This document shows, in pieces, positions 48,022 to 56,545 of a stretch of DNA of 64,000 nt. The stretch comes from Rudaea cellulosilytica DSM 22992. GTDB lineage: Bacteria > Pseudomonadota > Gammaproteobacteria > Xanthomonadales > Rhodanobacteraceae. Made by a program: the position numbers and the translations under genes. The stretch covers positions 682,001 through 746,000 of the forward strand of contig NZ_KB899242.1 in NCBI RefSeq assembly GCF_000378125.1. The letters are read 5' to 3'. Below the pieces are notes generated by a model. The model was not told the origin of the DNA. It worked only from the letters and a program-made list of their open reading frames with translations, and ran no database searches. The stretch's first letter is position 1. Each line of letters begins with the position of its first letter.

Positions 48022-49740
48022 TCAGCGAGCCGACGTGGTCCAGCCGGTCCAGCCCGGTCCGCGCACGAACACGCCGGGCTTGGCCCCCGTATGTTCGCCG
48101 TCCTGGAGCACCTGCACGCCGTTGACGAACACGTCGCGCATGCCGGTCGCGTACTGCTGCGGCTTATCGAACGTGGCATGGTCGGAAATCATCATTGGAT
48201 CGAAGATGACGATGTCGGCGTAGTCGCCGGCTTTCAGTTCGCCGCGGTCGCGCAGCTTCAGGTTCTTCGCCGGCAGCGAGGTCAGCCGCCGGATCGCATC
48301 GGGCAGCGTGGCGACCTGTTCCTCGCGCACATATTTGCCGAGCACCCGCGCGAAGTTGCCGTAGGCGCGCGGATGCGGCTGCGACTTGAGGAAATCGCCC
48401 TCGGGTGCCTCCGAGCCTTCGTCAGATCCGAACGCCATCCACGGCAGCGCGACGGCCTGCTTCACGTTATCCTCGGACATAAGGAAATACACCGTGCCGA
48501 CGCGGCTGCCGTCCTCGATGACCAGGTCGATCGCGGTTTCGGCCGGCGTCTTGCCGCGCAGCTTGGCGACTTCGGCCAGCGTTTTGCCGGTCAGCGGCTT
48601 GAGCTTCGGATTCTTGAACGCGACGAGCAGGACATTCTCGGGCTTGCCTGCGGCGAGCAGCAGGTTTTCCCATTTGTCGGTTGGCGTATTCATTTCGCGG
48701 ATCACGCGCTGGCGTGTCTTCGCGTCCTTGAGCCGCTTGATCCACTCGTCGAGGCCACCTTCCTGAACCCACGGCGGCATCGATGCGTCGAGGCCGGTCG
48801 CGCCCGCGGTGTAGGTGTACATGTTCGCGGAAATATCGAGGCCGTGCCCGCGCGCGTGCTCGATCATCGCGATTGCCTGCACTTGCTTGGCCCAGTTGTC
48901 GCGGCCCGCGGCCTTGAAGTGATAGACCTCGCCGTGCACGTGCGCCGCGCTCGCAATGCGGATCAATTCATCAAGACTTTCGAGCAAGCGCGGACCCTCG
49001 CTGCGCATGTGCGAGATGTAGCCGCCGCCGAATTCACCGGCGGCTTTCGTGATCGCGATCAACTCATCGGTCTTCGCATAGAACGCTGGCGCGTAGATCA
49101 GCGACGAGCCAACGCCGAGCGCGCCTTCGCGCATCGCCGCGCGCGTCAGCTCCTGCATGTTGGCCAGCTCCTGCGCGTTCGGCGCGCGATCGGCATAGGC
49201 GACCTCGTGGATGCGCAGCGTGGTCGCGCCGACGAACGAGGCGATGTTCGGCGTGATGCCTTTCGCGACGAGCGCTTCCATGCCTTCGCCGAAGCCGCTC
49301 CAGGTGACCGGATGCTTGAGATCGCCCTGCAGCTTCTCCGTTTCCTCGCGCATCTTTGGCGTCAACGGGCCGAGCGACTCGCCTTCGCCGAACACTTCGA
49401 GGGTCACACCTTGCTTGATGTCCGACATCGAGCGACCATCGTGGAACAGCGCATCGCCTGCCCAGGAGAGCATGTTGATGAAGCCCGGCGCGACCGCGAG
49501 CCCCTTCGCATCGACTTCCTGTTTCGCATGAGCTTGCGACAAATCGCCGACGGTCGCGACGCGCTGGCCACGCACGCCGACATCGGCAGATATCGGCGCG
49601 GCACCGCTGCCGTCATAGACGGTGCCATGGCGGATGATCAGATCGTAGTCGGCGGTCTGCGGTTTGGGCGCAGGCGTTTGCGTCTGGCAGGCGCTGAGAA
49701 GAAAGGCGAAAACAGCAATCAAGCCGATGGCGCGCGACAT
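48022..49740 (-). CDS. Lipoprotein of the N-acyl-D-amino acid deacylase family
   Basis: This 572-residue amidohydrolase is preceded by a lipoprotein signal with lipobox LSAC, so it acts on the outside of a membrane. Family parts are DLIIRHGTVYDGSG, the Glu-bearing EVFGEGESLGPL, GGGYISHMRSEG, VYHFKAAG and the C-terminal GELKAGDYADIVIFDP. The first metal-binding HxH, usual after APGF(I)D, is replaced by NMLSWAGD, as in a subgroup of these enzymes, so the metal centre may hold only one ion. It should release D-amino acids from acyl derivatives and heads the operon with the DadA-like gene. Confidence 0.85.
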   Translation of the reverse strand: MSRAIGLIAVFAFLLSACQTQTPAPKPQTADYDLIIRHGTVYDGSGAAPISADVGVRGQRVATVGDLSQAHAKQEVDAKGLAVAPGFINMLSWAGDALFHDGRSMSDIKQGVTLEVFGEGESLGPLTPKMREETEKLQGDLKHPVTWSGFGEGMEALVAKGITPNIASFVGATTLRIHEVAYADRAPNAQELANMQELTRAAMREGALGVGSSLIYAPAFYAKTDELIAITKAAGEFGGGYISHMRSEGPRLLESLDELIRIASAAHVHGEVYHFKAAGRDNWAKQVQAIAMIEHARGHGLDISANMYTYTAGATGLDASMPPWVQEGGLDEWIKRLKDAKTRQRVIREMNTPTDKWENLLLAAGKPENVLLVAFKNPKLKPLTGKTLAEVAKLRGKTPAETAIDLVIEDGSRVGTVYFLMSEDNVKQAVALPWMAFGSDEGSEAPEGDFLKSQPHPRAYGNFARVLGKYVREEQVATLPDAIRRLTSLPAKNLKLRDRGELKAGDYADIVIFDPMMISDHATFDKPQQYATGMRDVFVNGVQVLQDGEHTGAKPGVFVRGPGWTGWTTSAR

Positions 49741-49771
49741 GGTTTTCTCCGCAAGACGGCGAATCGGGAAA

Positions 49772-49894
49772 TCGTCATTCCGGGCCGCCGAAGGCGGAGC
49801 CCCGAATCCAGTTCTTGCGTCGCCGAGGCGAAGATCAAGAACTGGATTAGCAGCCCTGCGGCTGTTGAAAGCCCCGCCGGCGCGGGAATGACGA
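49772..49894. repeat. Palindromic intergenic repeat element, 123 bp
   Basis: TCGTCATTCC at the left end is mirrored by GGAATGACGA at the right. AATCCAGTTCTTG (49805-49817) is mirrored by CAAGAACTGGATT (49836-49848), and small stems such as CCGCC/GGCGG and TCGCC/GGCGA fill the gaps. This GTCATTCC...GGAATGAC layout is that of short dispersed palindromic elements of proteobacteria. It fills the gap between slyD and the D-aminoacylase gene. Confidence 0.8.
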
Positions 49895-49901
49895 ACCAAA
49901 G

Positions 49902-50390
49902 CTAGTGATGATGTCCGCCTTCACCGTGCACATGCCCGTGTTCGATCTCCTCGGGCGTCGCGTCGCGCACGTCGGTGATCTCGACGTCGAACTTCAGCGT
50001 CTTGCCAGCCATCGGGTGATTCAGATCCACGTCGACCACGCTTGAACCGACCTTGAGGACGACGACCTGGCGGTAGCCGCCGCCCTGCACGCTGAGCACG
50101 GTCGCATCGCCCGGCTTAAGATGATCGGCATCGCGGAAATACTTCTTCGGCACACGCTGGGTGAAGTCTTCGCGGCGCTCGCCGTAGCCCTGCTCGGGCG
50201 GCACGCTCACGTCGAACTTGTCGCCCGGCTCGTGGCCGTCCATCGCCTGCTCGAGGCCCGGGATGATCTGGCCGTGGCCGAACAGAATCGTCAACGGCTC
50301 GGCGCGGTCATGCGAGGAATCGACCTTCGCGCCCGTCTCGTCGGTGAGGTGGTAGTGGAAGGTCACGACCTTGTTTTTTTCCGCCTTCAT
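49902..50390 (-). CDS. slyD: FKBP-type isomerase SlyD
   Basis: SlyD is a cytoplasmic prolyl isomerase and metallochaperone for nickel enzymes. The 162-residue protein has the FKBP halves split by the IF chaperone domain: FHYHLTDETGAKVDSSHDRA, GHGQIIPGLEQAMDGHEPGD, then VDLNHPMAGKTLKFDVEI. It ends in the short metal-binding tail GHVHGEGGHHH. Length and order are normal. It is divergent from the NlpC/P60 lipoprotein gene, with about 125 bases between them. Confidence 0.95.
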   Translation of the reverse strand: MKAEKNKVVTFHYHLTDETGAKVDSSHDRAEPLTILFGHGQIIPGLEQAMDGHEPGDKFDVSVPPEQGYGERREDFTQRVPKKYFRDADHLKPGDATVLSVQGGGYRQVVVLKVGSSVVDVDLNHPMAGKTLKFDVEITDVRDATPEEIEHGHVHGEGGHHH

Positions 50391-50515
50391 CAGGGTTCCT
50401 CGAATGGAATCGTCGGTTGCAAAGTGCGCGATTATACAGCCCGGCTGAACGCCTGTTCGGCCCGTCGGTGCAAACGATTGACAACCCCTCGTGTTTTGCC
50501 CGAACGTGCGCTGCG

Positions 50516-51013
50516 ATGCGCTGCCTTCGCTCTCTCTCGCTGGTATTCGCGATCACGCTGCTCGCGGCCTGTTCGGGCCCGCGCACGCGACCGCAGCGCG
50601 AGCCCCTGCCGCCATCGGCGCCGCGCGGGATCGCCCAGCCGAACGACATCCTGTTCCGCGCGATCGGTCTCGTCGGTACGCCATACCACTGGGGCGGCAA
50701 CACGCCGCAGAGCGGCTTCGATTGCTCGGGACTCGTCGTTTACGTGTTTCGCGAAATCGCCGGGGTCAGCCTTCCGCGCACGACCCAGGACATGTACGCG
50801 CTCGACCTCGCCGACGTGCGCCGCGACCGTCTGCAGGGCGGCGACCTGGTCTTCTTCAACACCTCCGGGCGCGATATCAGCCATGTCGGCATCTACGTCG
50901 GCCAGGACCGCTTCGTCCACGCGCCGAACGAAGGTGGCACAGTGCGCCTGGATTATCTGAGCAACGTCTACTGGAACCAGCACTACAGCGGCGCGCGACG
51001 CGTGCGCCTCTAG
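50516..51013 (+). CDS. NlpC/P60 family lipoprotein peptidase
   Basis: The 165-residue lipoprotein (signal RCLRSLSLVFAITLLAACSG, lipobox LAAC) carries an NlpC/P60 domain that cuts peptidoglycan peptides. The catalytic Cys is in FDCSGLVVYVF, the His in DISHVGIYVG, and the third residue lies around RFVHAP. PYHWGGNTPQSGFDCSG is typical. It is similar in size to E. coli Spr/MepS. ATG 50516 is chosen because it places the lipobox correctly. The stop codon TAG is followed by AACC, as at the MITE near 61.7 kb. Confidence 0.92.
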   Translation: MRCLRSLSLVFAITLLAACSGPRTRPQREPLPPSAPRGIAQPNDILFRAIGLVGTPYHWGGNTPQSGFDCSGLVVYVFREIAGVSLPRTTQDMYALDLADVRRDRLQGGDLVFFNTSGRDISHVGIYVGQDRFVHAPNEGGTVRLDYLSNVYWNQHYSGARRVRL

Positions 51014-51028
51014 AACCCGTCTTCAAAC

Positions 51029-51541
51029 TTACGCGGCGCGCCTGCTTTTGCCGAGCCTTGCGCGCAGCGCATCACGCTTACGCGCGAGGCTCACCGCATA
51101 CTCTTGTCGTGTCGTAGGCGGCGCGGCGGCGAGTTCCTCGCGGAATTTGCAGAAATCGGCGTAGGCACGCAACACGGACGCGAGTTTGCGCAACAGCAGT
51201 TCGAGCATGATCGCATCGTCGAGCAGGCCGATCACTTCGATGTCATCGGGGATCAGGTCTTCGGGGTCGCTGAAATAGACCAGCGCCTCGAGCACGTCGA
51301 CGCGGCTCTGCGCGGGCAGCGCCCAGGCCTCGTCCTCGAGCATCGTGATCAGGCGCTGGACGCCGGCGATGCGCTTGCGCACGTAGGTCGGCGCCGTGGC
51401 CAGCGGCGCCGAATCGAGCGCCTGCTTCGCCGCCTCGAGGATGTCCGCCTCGTCGGCTTCCTGGGCGACGTGGCGCGAGCGCTGCAGCGCCTGCTGAAAG
51501 CGAGCGAGGTCCTTCGGTTCGATTTCGATGGTGATGCGCAT
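51029..51541 (-). CDS. YkvA-like DUF1232 protein
   Basis: The 170-residue protein has a helical N-terminus and a central DUF1232 segment (VDVLEALVYFSDPEDLIPDD followed by IEVIGLLDDAIMLELLLRKL), the conserved YkvA signature PxDLIPDxIxxIGxxDD. It ends with a basic tail. DUF1232 segments often insert in membranes; function is unknown. The RBS before 51541 is weak. It is convergent with the NlpC/P60 gene and divergent from the secreted gene at 51668. Confidence 0.8.
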   Translation of the reverse strand: MRITIEIEPKDLARFQQALQRSRHVAQEADEADILEAAKQALDSAPLATAPTYVRKRIAGVQRLITMLEDEAWALPAQSRVDVLEALVYFSDPEDLIPDDIEVIGLLDDAIMLELLLRKLASVLRAYADFCKFREELAAAPPTTRQEYAVSLARKRDALRARLGKSRRAA

Positions 51542-51667
51542 GGCGCTGCGGATTATTCCACGACTGCGCGCCGCCGGGACGCAATTGGCCACCCCGTATC
51601 CGCGGGAAGTGGCCATTGCGACGGCGAAGCGCGGTTTCGATGATGGCGCAGCGACCGGAGATCGATC

Positions 51668-52246
51668 ATGCATCCTTCACGTTGGTGGCTTCCGCTGTTG
51701 GTTCTGCTAAGTTCCACAAACGCGCCCTGTCAGGCCGCCGCCGGCACCGCGCCGGCAAACGCGACCGCCGATGTTGCGCATGACGGCCAGCGCGACTTCG
51801 ACTGGGAAATCGGCAGCTGGAAAACCCAGCTCAAACGCCGGCTGCGTCCGCTGACCGGCTCGAACGAATGGGTCGAGTATTCCGGCACGACGACGGTGCG
51901 CAAGGTCTGGGACGGAAACGCGAACCTGGTCGAACTCGACGTCAAGGGCCCGGCCGGCCGCATCGAAGGCCTGTCGCTGCGCCTGTACAACCCCGAATCG
52001 CGCCAGTGGAGCCTGAATTTCGCCAATCGCGCGATGGGTGCGCTGGTTGCGCCGACGATCGGCGAATTCAAGAACGGCCGCGGCGAGTTCTACAACTCGG
52101 ACACGCTCAACGGCCGCGCGATCCTGGTGCGCTTCGTCATGTCGGACATCAGCGCCGACTCGGCGCGCTTCGAACAGTCTTTCTCCGCGGATGGCGGCAA
52201 GACTTGGGAATCGAACTGGATCGCCATCGATACCCGGCTCAAGTAG
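51668..52246 (+). CDS. Secreted DUF1579-like protein
   Basis: The 192-residue protein has a signal peptide (WWLPLLVLLSSTNAPCQA) and a beta-rich mature part that starts RDFDWEIGSWKTQLKRRL and continues with VEYSGTTTVRKVWDGNANLV. This is the lipocalin-like pattern found in DUF1579-type proteins. A ligand-binding role is possible; none is known. It ends with KTWESNWIAIDTRLK. It is followed by the rhlE promoter, so it is a separate unit. Confidence 0.75.
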   Translation: MHPSRWWLPLLVLLSSTNAPCQAAAGTAPANATADVAHDGQRDFDWEIGSWKTQLKRRLRPLTGSNEWVEYSGTTTVRKVWDGNANLVELDVKGPAGRIEGLSLRLYNPESRQWSLNFANRAMGALVAPTIGEFKNGRGEFYNSDTLNGRAILVRFVMSDISADSARFEQSFSADGGKTWESNWIAIDTRLK

Positions 52247-52249
52247 TCG

Positions 52250-52278
52250 TTGCGGCAAATTGGCCGCTCAGGTATACT
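52250..52278 (+). promoter_or_regulatory. Promoter of rhlE with long leader
   Basis: TTGCGG (52250-52255) and TATACT (52273-52278) are spaced by 17 bases. The start near 52285 leaves a leader of about 205 bases before rhlE, with a GGACT/AGTCC hairpin near its 5' end. Confidence 0.6.
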
Positions 52279-52455
52279 TCGCGCGTTGCGTCGCTTCTCT
52301 TTCCGTTTCGGACTCACTCGAGTCCGCATCCTCCGGCTACGACGCCCCGCGGTACACGCTTGGATTTCCTGATGGGACTCCGGCCGACCGCCCTGCCCAC
52401 GGCGCGGCTTATCGGAAACGCTGAGGAATTTTTATCGGTCCGCATTGCGGGCCGT

Positions 52456-52475
52456 TCGCGCTTGTGCGCGATTTT
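52456..52475 (+). promoter_or_regulatory. Terminator-like hairpin in the rhlE leader
   Basis: TCGCGC and GCGCGA form a 6-bp stem with loop TTGT, directly followed by TTTTATT, 14 bases before the rhlE ATG. It could act as an attenuator or hide the ribosome-binding region. Confidence 0.5.
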
Positions 52476-52489
52476 ATTGGAACTGAACC

Positions 52490-53809
<1,320 letters not shown>

Positions 53810-53846
53810 TTCGTCACCGCGGGCACGACATTCCCGCAGCTGAGAA

Positions 53847-53873
53847 GGCTGGGCCGAAAAGCCCGGCCTTTTT
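53847..53873 (+). terminator. Intrinsic terminator of rhlE
   Basis: GGCTGGGC and GCCCGGCC pair over 8 bp (one T-G wobble) with loop CGAAAA, followed by five T residues, 37 bases after the rhlE stop. Confidence 0.88.
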
Positions 53874-54013
53874 CATTCATGAGCAGTGCAATGGCGCGCC
53901 AGTCATCGTCATCGTCGACTAGTTCACCAAGCCAAGCTTGCCGAGCCGAACGCGCATTGAACCCGTCCGTTGGCCGCAGTACGATGCTTGCAAAGGCCTC
54001 GCGGGGTAGAGAA

Positions 54014-54547
54014 ATGAGCAAAATCGCTCTGTCTTTGATACTCGGTCTTGCCTCGGCATTCGTTCAGGCTCAAACGATCTACAAATGCGCTGGCAGCAAC
54101 GGCTCGGTCATTTACGCGCAAAGCCCATGCGGCAAGGATGCGCGAATAGTGATGCAGGCCCATCCTGCGAGCGCAAAATCGTCGAATGACGATGACAGTG
54201 AATCCCCGTCGCCAACTCACAAGCCAGACCCCAATATCCAGGCCATCAGCGATTCCGTCGATGATTCGAACTGCCGACGGGGCGCGCAGCGTCTCAACGT
54301 GGCACCGCCTACGGAGCAGATCGAACAAGCGAATCGGCAGATAGCCGACCTTAGTTCTCGCGTCTATGCGAACGGATACGCAGCCGACCAGCAAACTGCG
54401 GATGAAATCTATTCGCTAAGGCAAGTCATTTCTTCCGAGCAAGCGCGCAACGAAGTCCTCGCCGCCGAGTCAAAGAAAAGAATGGACGACGCTCTCGCCG
54501 AGTGCGACAGAAAGAAAGCAGAGCGCGAGGTGCGGGCGAAAAGATAG
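54014..54547 (+). CDS. Secreted DUF4124-type protein
   Basis: The 177-residue protein has a signal peptide (KIALSLILGLASAFVQAQ) followed by TIYKCAGSNGSVIYAQSPCG, the DUF4124 pattern with two cysteines. A Ser/Asp-rich linker and a charged helical tail (about 110-177, likely coiled coil) complete it. Function is unknown; the family is common in Xanthomonadales envelopes. ATG 54014 with a GGGG-containing upstream is preferred because it gives an N-terminal signal; 45 earlier in-frame codons cross the promoter zone. Confidence 0.8.
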   Translation: MSKIALSLILGLASAFVQAQTIYKCAGSNGSVIYAQSPCGKDARIVMQAHPASAKSSNDDDSESPSPTHKPDPNIQAISDSVDDSNCRRGAQRLNVAPPTEQIEQANRQIADLSSRVYANGYAADQQTADEIYSLRQVISSEQARNEVLAAESKKRMDDALAECDRKKAEREVRAKR

Positions 54548-54576
54548 CGCCCGCGCCCCGGCATGCCGAACCGGAC

Positions 54577-55185
54577 TTAGGTATTGCGTGTCGGCGCTTC
54601 CAACGCGGCAACGGACGCCATGAGCTTCGGCCCGAGATAGCAATGCGACCCACAAGCCGTCAGTCCGGCCTGCGTAAACGTGGACAAGTACCATTTCGGC
54701 GAGCGCGCGATGAAGCCGTGTTTGTCGCCATCGAGCGCGTCTTTCGAGGTGAACAGTTCGAGGAAGGCGACGCCGGCAAGCATGTCGGCGATGCCAGCGA
54801 GGCCGCGGCGCAATTCGGCCGACGGCAGGTAATGGATGACGTCCGAGCAGACGATCAGGTCGTAGTCGTCGCCGAAGCGCAGTTCGGCGAGCTGTCCAAA
54901 ACCGACGAGGCGCAGGTTGCGTGCGCGGCCGTAGCGCGCGATCGCGTACTCGCTCGAATCGATGCCGATATAGTCGATGCGCGGACGCAGCTTCTTCAGC
55001 GGCGCGCGCCACGTGCCCTCGCCGCAACCGACATCGAGCACGTTGCGCACGCGCCGACCGAGGTAGTACTCGGCGACGGAAATCGCCAGTGCCGCCTTGC
55101 GCTCGAGCAGCGCGGGCGAGTTCACCGCGTGCTGCGAATGACGATACCAACGGTCGAAATAGGCGCGATCGTAAATTTTCTTCAT
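54577..55185 (-). CDS. SAM-dependent methyltransferase
   Basis: The 202-residue class I methyltransferase has motif I NVLDVGCGEGTWRAPLKKL, motif II YIGIDSSEYA, and motif IV YDLIVCSDVIHYLP. The start KKIYDRAYFDRWYRH resembles methyltransferase domain-23 type proteins. Substrate cannot be given. It is convergent with the DUF4124 gene and divergent from the small basic protein gene at 55260. Confidence 0.82.
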   Translation of the reverse strand: MKKIYDRAYFDRWYRHSQHAVNSPALLERKAALAISVAEYYLGRRVRNVLDVGCGEGTWRAPLKKLRPRIDYIGIDSSEYAIARYGRARNLRLVGFGQLAELRFGDDYDLIVCSDVIHYLPSAELRRGLAGIADMLAGVAFLELFTSKDALDGDKHGFIARSPKWYLSTFTQAGLTACGSHCYLGPKLMASVAALEAPTRNT

Positions 55186-55259
55186 GGCTCTCGTTCAGGT
55201 GGAAGTTCGGCAAGTAGGTGCATGGTAGCCGTGTCGAACTTTCGCACGGGAACAGTGTC

Positions 55260-55493
55260 ATGCCACGCGGAGACAAGTCCGCCTACACGGCGAAGCAAAA
55301 GCGCCAGGCGCGGGCAATCGAAGAAGGCTACGAGTCGAAGGGCCTGTCCGAAGATGTTGCCGCATCGCGCGCATGGGCGACGGTAAACAAGCTTTCCGGC
55401 GGCGGCAAGCTTTCCGGTTCGGGTCGCAAGGTCAGCAGATCGGCGCGCAAGAAAGGCACGCGGCCATCTAAACTCAAAACCAGCAAGCGTTAG
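55260..55493 (+). CDS. Small basic protein (plasmid-stabilisation/ChaB-like annotation)
   Basis: The 77-residue, very basic protein begins MPRGDKSAYTAKQKRQARAI and contains SRAWATVNKLSGGGKLSGSG, a pattern of small proteins often labelled plasmid stabilisation in proteobacteria. The C-terminus is Lys/Arg/Ser-rich and could bind nucleic acid. No function is proven. The 3' end overlaps the convergent korB stop by 4 bases. Confidence 0.75.
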   Translation: MPRGDKSAYTAKQKRQARAIEEGYESKGLSEDVAASRAWATVNKLSGGGKLSGSGRKVSRSARKKGTRPSKLKTSKR

Positions 55494-56545
55494 CGTAGCG
55501 AGTTGTTGATCTTCGCCAGCGTCTCCGCACCCGGGTTCAGCTCCTGCGCGCCGAGCCGATTGATCGGCACCTCGGTCGTATTGAAGTGCTCGTGCAGGTC
55601 GTGCGCATCGGGATCGACGTAGAGCAAGCCGGTGACGACTTCGCCCTTGGCCTGGGCGGCATGTACGTAGTTCATCGCCTTGACCCGATCGTGCGCGTTG
55701 AAGTCGGCGCTGAGCTTGCGCAGGCGCACGATGCTGCCGTCGTGCTGGGTGACGTCGACGATCTCGCCTTCGGCATAGTCGACGGTGATTTCGGCGCGCA
55801 CGTCGATGAAATCGAGCCGGTTCACCGCCTCGTTGTGCTCGCGCACGTACTCGTAGCTCTTAGTGCTGCCCGCGTGATTGTTGAACGCGACGCATGGACT
55901 GATCACGTCGATGAAGGCCGCACCCTTGTGCGTGATCGCGCCCTTGATCAGCGGTACGAGTTGCTTCTTGTCGCCGGAGAACCCGCGCGCGACGTAGGTA
56001 GCGCCGAGCTGCATCGCGAGGCCGACCAGATCGAGCGGGCTGTCGCTGTTGACCACGCCCTTCTTCGACTTCGAGCCCTGGTCCGCGGTCGCCGAGAACT
56101 GACCCTTGGTCAGACCGTAGACGCCGTTGTTCTCAACGATGTAGACCATGTTGACGCCGCGCCGGATCGCGTGCACGAACTGGCCGATGCCGATCGAGGC
56201 CGAGTCGCCGTCGCCCGACACGCCGAGATAAAGTAAATCGCGGTTGGCGAGGTTCGCGCCGGTCAGCACCGAGGGCATGCGCCCATGCACGGTGTTGAAG
56301 CCGTGCGACTGGCCGAGGAAATAGTCCGGCGTCTTCGAACTGCAGCCGATGCCGCTGAGCTTGGCGACGCGATGCGGCTCGATGTCGAGTTCCCAGCAGG
56401 CCTGGATGATAGCCGCCGAGATCGAGTCGTGGCCGCAGCCGGCGCACAAGGTCGAAATCTTGCCCTCGTAGTCGCGGCGCCTGAAGCCGATCGCGTTGCA
56501 GGCCAGCGTCGGATGGTGCAGTTTGGGTTTGGCGATGTAGGTCAC
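55490..56545 (-). CDS. korB: 2-oxoacid:acceptor oxidoreductase, beta subunit
   Basis: The beta subunit binds thiamine diphosphate and an Fe-S cluster. The 351-residue protein has STLCAGCGHDSI and LSGIGCSSKTP for the cluster and entry region, and the TPP motif GVSGDGDSASIGIGQFVHAI with IVENNGVYGLTKGQ. It pairs with the alpha subunit upstream (ATGA overlap). 2-Oxoglutarate is the likely substrate (KorB), giving succinyl-CoA and reduced carrier, but pyruvate or branched 2-oxo acids cannot be excluded. Confidence 0.9.
   Translation of the reverse strand: MTYIAKPKLHHPTLACNAIGFRRRDYEGKISTLCAGCGHDSISAAIIQACWELDIEPHRVAKLSGIGCSSKTPDYFLGQSHGFNTVHGRMPSVLTGANLANRDLLYLGVSGDGDSASIGIGQFVHAIRRGVNMVYIVENNGVYGLTKGQFSATADQGSKSKKGVVNSDSPLDLVGLAMQLGATYVARGFSGDKKQLVPLIKGAITHKGAAFIDVISPCVAFNNHAGSTKSYEYVREHNEAVNRLDFIDVRAEITVDYAEGEIVDVTQHDGSIVRLRKLSADFNAHDRVKAMNYVHAAQAKGEVVTGLLYVDPDAHDLHEHFNTTEVPINRLGAQELNPGAETLAKINNSLR

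Noticed and set aside
47944-49905. 653-codon plus-strand open frame
   Set aside because: Antisense to the D-aminoacylase-like gene and composed of Arg/His/Asp-rich shadow sequence.
50479-50484. TTGACA before the NlpC/P60 gene as a promoter
   Set aside because: No acceptable -10 box at 15-19 bases.
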